Source: Balneolaceae bacterium
GTDB taxonomy: Bacteria; Bacteroidota; Rhodothermia; Balneolales; Balneolaceae
Reading direction: 5' to 3'
Assembly (NCBI GenBank): GCA_007126675.1
Contig: SLAU01000314.1
Span: forward strand, 1-9,752
Length of the DNA: 9,752 nt
Below the pieces are notes generated by a model. That model was not told the origin of the DNA. It was given only the letters and a program-made list of their open reading frames with translations, and did not search any database. Below are positions 8,801 to 9,752 of the stretch, piece by piece. Position 1 is the stretch's first letter. Every line of letters starts with the position of its first letter. The position numbers were made by a program, and so were the translations under genes.

Positions 8801-9752
8801 GCTGGGAAGATCGGATTCATAAAGATGACAGAGAGCGTGTTATTGAGACTTTCAGAGATACAATGGCCGGAAAAACCGGACCTGTTTGGGAGAGTGAATA
8901 TCGGTTCCTGAAAGCAGATGGAAGTTATGCCTATATACAGGACAGAGGATCTGTGATCCGGAACGAAGCAGGTGAGGTTATCCGGATTGTTGGAACTATG
9001 AGCGATGTTACCGAGCAGAAAGAAGTTGAAGAAACACTGCGAAACCTGAATGAATCTCTAAAAAATCAGGCCGACGAACTGGCCGCATCCAATGCAGAGC
9101 TGGAACAATTTGCATTTGTGGCATCACACGATCTTCAGGAACCGCTTCGGATGATTACCAGTTTCCTGGCACAACTCGAGCGCAAATACAACGATGTTCT
9201 GGACGAAAAAGGGAAAAAGTATATTTACTTTGCTACAGACGGTGCTAAACGGATGCGGCAAATTATTCTTGATCTGCTCGACTATTCAAGGATAGGGCGT
9301 ATCGATAACGAGCGTGAAAAGGTAGATATGAATGAGATTTTGGAGAATGTTCTGATACTGCACAGAAAAAAGATTAAGGAAACAGCGGCTTCAGTTAACA
9401 CTAAAACATTACCCACAGTTAGTGCGGCACGTGGAGCCATGCAGCAGCTTATGCAAAACCTGGTCAGCAATGCCCTGAACTACCAGGATCCCGGCAACAA
9501 ACCGGAAATTGATATCTGGCACGAAGAACTCGATGAGGCCTGGAAATTCTATGTGAAGGATAACGGAATTGGCATAGATCCGCAGTACCAGGATAAAATC
9601 TTTAACATTTTCCAGCGGTTGCACGGCCGCGAAGGGTATGCGGGCACAGGCGTTGGACTGGCGATTTGCAAAAAAATTGTGGAAGATCACGGGGGAGAAA
9701 TCGGGGTGGAATCAACACCCGGAAAGGGATCAACATTCAAATTTACCATTCA
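2872..9752 (+). CDS. Giant soluble multi-PAS/GAF sensor histidine kinase, at least 2293 residues, open at the right edge
   Basis: One frame without a stop runs from ATG 2872 to the window end (2293 codons plus two bases). An in-frame TAA at 2860-2862 makes this ATG the first possible one. Approximate order by residue: degenerate CheB half (20-102), acidic linker (103-121), GAF-like (140-258), PAS1 (262-392), GAF1 (396-555), PAS2 (557-672), PAS3 (676-792), PAS4 (794-915), PAS5 (918-1035), GAF2 (1042-1216), PAS6 (1220-1335), GAF3 (1340-1512), PAS7 (1518-1630), GAF4 (1636-1807), PAS8 (1814-1923), PAS9 (1925-2052), coiled coil, HisKA (2076-2143; ASHDLQEPLR, H2086), HATPase (2184-2293). The ATPase has N2196/N2200, DNGIG (2230-2234) and GTGVGL (2258-2263), so the kinase should be active. 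No membrane segment or signal peptide is seen, so it is cytoplasmic. The HATPase ends near the window edge, so the stop is probably close, unless a receiver domain follows. Ligands of the sensor domains cannot be told. It has the same orientation as the REC-first kinase, 191 bp downstream. Confidence 0.95.
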   Translation, partial: MPKKSKTNSDTKDQKLNLIELEAPDGELELLQNFLSLLPPNLNNTAILIPESLNAGLTEPISQTTDLEVIRAESGLVLESGNVYIVPSGKDYSIEDSKLNLFDSDSSEGSQQDDDQSGKSGVLSAGLFHADGKYSAIRMLQERRKEQIALYDISKLNGVELTVDEILNKSLQILKNGFFEPDNTGIQISFNGKEYSSDNIGKIANKISANSTSAEGNTLTIEAGLIDTSKKDDLKFLQEEVELIEAAADILSLKLFQKHTRKELEKSNQRFNYALEASDDVIYEHDMVADTIILSENFQRIFGYSFAEEPFTLEKWAKLLHPDDEERINTRLEEILSDRTKNKWEAEFRYQKKDGTYANVSENTYIIRDHAGKPVRMIGVVKDVTKTKQRELKNELSSNISRIFNESETLNAALKGTLYELRALGHFQFAEFWLTDSDHKWINLVAYIDKDTGSFYEVAKGIDSFKKGEGLPGKTWKSKKTEFWKNLDTRKSFIRRESAAKAGLKTGYGFPILYNKEVTGVLLLGTDETLSKQQPFTGIFEELASQLGEEIHRKKIEEELSRIYSSAPDGIIVAGFDGYFKKVNPAMCDILGYTEEELLSKSFLEFVHPDDREKTIQFYEDVNKGANKTYFENRYIRKSGKVVWIAWTFKIFYREKIAYIVAKDITAQKELEELMSQANKLAKIGSWEVDLVTGENYWSEMTREIHEVNPDFVPKLETAINFYKKGESRQKISKAVNVAIEKGEGWDLELKIITAKGNERWVRAIGEAEMVDGECVRVFGSFQDIHDMKLAQTRLDNTADNLPGVLFQYWLTPDGKDSVRYLSEGSLEVWGVTAEDAMEDFDRVWAHAHKEDVEAIRQSIIESAETQSMWHHIWRYIHPDGSLKWQEGFGTPQKLDDGTVFWDSIILDVTEKKEFEELLEQSSRLAKVGSWNVDVESGLVFWSETSKEIFEVESTDDLDSDKVFEFVPDASDREKLQMAAQKAVESGESYDLEILIRTAKGNEKWIRTIGEPEFIDGKCVRVYGSVQDIHDRKSAEEKLKIQSRHLEAISKLKSALLDYRDWYNALDENLHIIGEAVGSDRVYYFENRFDPETGEGYTTQKLEWCREGITPQQDNPELVEMHFSNAPELIEPMLEKKPSTIRLSDIEKGTATRHIMESQQIKTCLTIPVYVENRFHGFVGFDNCTNERFWSDEERDILETITGSLTTAISRQLQDEKLQELLEEKKTILESISDAFYAVDKEWRITYFNNEAEKELKLSASEVLGKNLWDMFPTSSEADINLKDVYRQVIKRKEKQAFEYFSPELNSWYDMSVYPSANGVSVYFKNITNRKKEQRLILEKTNQINAIATFNSLLITKDDWLDALNSSLGNFGEVVGADRVYFFEYHKEESSDKMVNSMRVEWVRESIPPELDNPVHQNQEPDTVWEITGVLLSGEVYNRVVENISDNEFRKFLQGQDIKSILAFPVFVRDQFRGFIGFDDCTNGRVWEEEEISFMETISINLASAIENEDAELALQQAYEEKDSILESIGDGFFTLDSDFTVTYWNKKAEELLLIPREKILNQYFWDLFDKELAEITFNHHKKALVEQTDQKFEEFYKPLNRWFDVNVYPTAEGISVFFKDITDRKREQQVIEQKTDQLDAIAQFNGQLISEDTPFDALQLSFEQFGNIVEADRAYYFENNFDSRGEPITATMKLEWTREGVEAQADNPVHTDLPLDAENSPIEAMAQNKPFISIVDEIENEQFRNLLKEQDIKSVLSLPVFVGNKFHGFIGFDDCSNERIWSEDEIGFLKTISLNLAAALENEEAERELEKSFKEKNEILESIGDAFFAVDNEWTVTYWNNMAEEFLGMPKEKIVGKNLWDLYDDALELEFYRQYHKAVREQETVHFEEYYPATDNWFEVSAYPSELGLSVFFKDITERYKAIREIELSNERFMKVAEVSKDAIWDFNVKRETLIWGDGLKKLFGYDPETFGELTSWEDRIHKDDRERVIETFRDTMAGKTGPVWESEYRFLKADGSYAYIQDRGSVIRNEAGEVIRIVGTMSDVTEQKEVEETLRNLNESLKNQADELAASNAELEQFAFVASHDLQEPLRMITSFLAQLERKYNDVLDEKGKKYIYFATDGAKRMRQIILDLLDYSRIGRIDNEREKVDMNEILENVLILHRKKIKETAASVNTKTLPTVSAARGAMQQLMQNLVSNALNYQDPGNKPEIDIWHEELDEAWKFYVKDNGIGIDPQYQDKIFNIFQRLHGREGYAGTGVGLAICKKIVEDHGGEIGVESTPGKGSTFKFTI
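2929..3177 (+). other. Degenerate N-terminal half of a CheB methylesterase domain inside the giant kinase (residues about 20-102)
   Basis: Residues 26-40 (GELELLQNFLSLLPP) line up with the G-G-L-E-A-L-x-x-F-L-x-x-L-P-P helix of CheB. Residues 45-53 (TAILIPESL) match the F-V-V-V-Q-H-L strand, and residues 72-98 (AESGLVLESGNVYIVPSGKD at its core) match A-E-D-G-x-x-V-E-P-G-H-V-Y-V-I-P-P. In this alignment the catalytic serine of G-A-S-x-G-G falls on P24 and the catalytic histidine on S52. The C-terminal CheB half with the catalytic aspartate is missing; an acidic Ser/Asp/Gln linker follows (103-121). The similarity is by eye from family knowledge, but the chain of matches in order makes it convincing. 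It is presumably a structural or interaction module, not an esterase. Confidence 0.65.
4912..5238 (+). repeat. Internal duplicated PAS domain, copy 1 (PAS3 of the giant kinase)
   Basis: Residues 681-789. It starts LAKIGSWEVD and ends in GSFQDIHDMK. It matches copy 2 at 5644-5970 without gaps at a fixed offset of 244 residues (732 bp), with 26 of 36 identical residues in the C-terminal stretch (754-789). PAS4 lies between the copies. Confidence 0.8.
5644..5970 (+). repeat. Internal duplicated PAS domain, copy 2 (PAS5 of the giant kinase)
   Basis: Residues 925-1033. It starts LAKVGSWNVD and ends in GSVQDIHDRK, paralleling copy 1 at 4912-5238 (for example TAKGNEKWIR against TAKGNERWVR). The divergence is at the level of conservative substitutions, so the duplication is old enough to be a real protein feature and not an assembly error. 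Confidence 0.8.
6010..6903 (+). repeat. Tandem GAF-PAS module A (GAF2-PAS6, residues 1047-1344)
   Basis: First of three head-to-tail modules. Anchors are SDRVYYFENRFD (GAF), the DNPE turn, GFVGFDNCTNERFWSDEE (end of GAF, C1184), a short coiled linker, ILESISDAFYAVD (PAS start), GKNLWDMFP and SVYPSANGVSVYFKNIT (PAS end). The same anchors recur in modules B and C at nearly constant spacing. Confidence 0.85.
6904..7788 (+). repeat. Tandem GAF-PAS module B (GAF3-PAS7, residues 1345-1639)
   Basis: Second module. Anchors are ADRVYFFEY, DNPVH, GFIGFDDCTNGRVWEEEE (C1481), ILESIGDGFFTLD, QYFWDLFD and VYPTAEGISVFFKDIT. Over the 29 residues starting at 1455, 20 are identical with module C. Confidence 0.85.
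7789..8673 (+). repeat. Tandem GAF-PAS module C (GAF4-PAS8, residues 1640-1934)
   Basis: Third module. Anchors are ADRAYYFENNFD, DNPVH, GFIGFDDCSNERIWSEDE (C1776), ILESIGDAFFAVD, GKNLWDLYD and AYPSELGLSVFFKDIT. It is followed by a different PAS class (PAS9) that leads into the kinase core. Confidence 0.85.

Noticed and set aside
1..9752. CRISPR arrays, tRNA or rRNA genes, insertion sequences, attachment sites.
   Set aside because: No short regularly spaced repeats, no cloverleaf-like or rRNA-like segments and no transposase or integrase motifs were seen; about 95% of the window is accounted for by four coding regions.

Overview
The window looks like chromosomal DNA of a Gram-negative member of the Bacteroidota/Balneolota group. 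The reasons are moderate A+T content, AT-rich starts mostly lacking Shine-Dalgarno sites, an LpxH-like phosphoesterase translationally coupled to a MurG-like GT-B protein, and very large soluble PAS/GAF histidine kinases. This placement is an inference from gene content and style; no rRNA or other taxonomic marker is present.

Left part (1-1012, minus strand): a two-gene unit. The promoter-proximal gene encodes a calcineurin-like metallophosphoesterase of the UDP-2,3-diacylglucosamine diphosphatase (LpxH-like, COG2908) type. It overlaps by four bases (ATGA) the start of a glycosyltransferase-like protein that runs off the left edge. A 234-bp divergent intergenic region (1013-1246) separates this unit from two plus-strand signalling genes and carries an 8-bp perfect hairpin followed by a T run.

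Middle (1247-2680): a complete 477-residue soluble histidine kinase with an unusual order, receiver (REC) first, then PAS, then a HisKA_3/HATPase (NarX/DegS-type) kinase core. All key REC and kinase residues are intact. No LuxR/NarL-type partner regulator is present in the window.

Right part (2872-9752): one uninterrupted reading frame of at least 2293 codons, open at the right edge. It encodes a giant soluble histidine kinase: a catalytically dead half of a CheB methylesterase domain, a GAF-like domain, then nine PAS and four GAF domains in a mixed chain, then an intact HisKA/HATPase core. Its C-terminal sensory half contains three tandem GAF-PAS modules with a period of about 295 residues (885-894 bp), and an earlier PAS pair shows a separate 244-residue duplication. 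This gene is the main content of the window.

Working model (inference): the giant kinase integrates many cytoplasmic cues. The REC-first kinase next door, which is both a phosphoacceptor and a kinase, is a plausible partner in a branched phosphorelay leading to a regulator encoded elsewhere. The minus-strand envelope gene pair is probably functionally unrelated.
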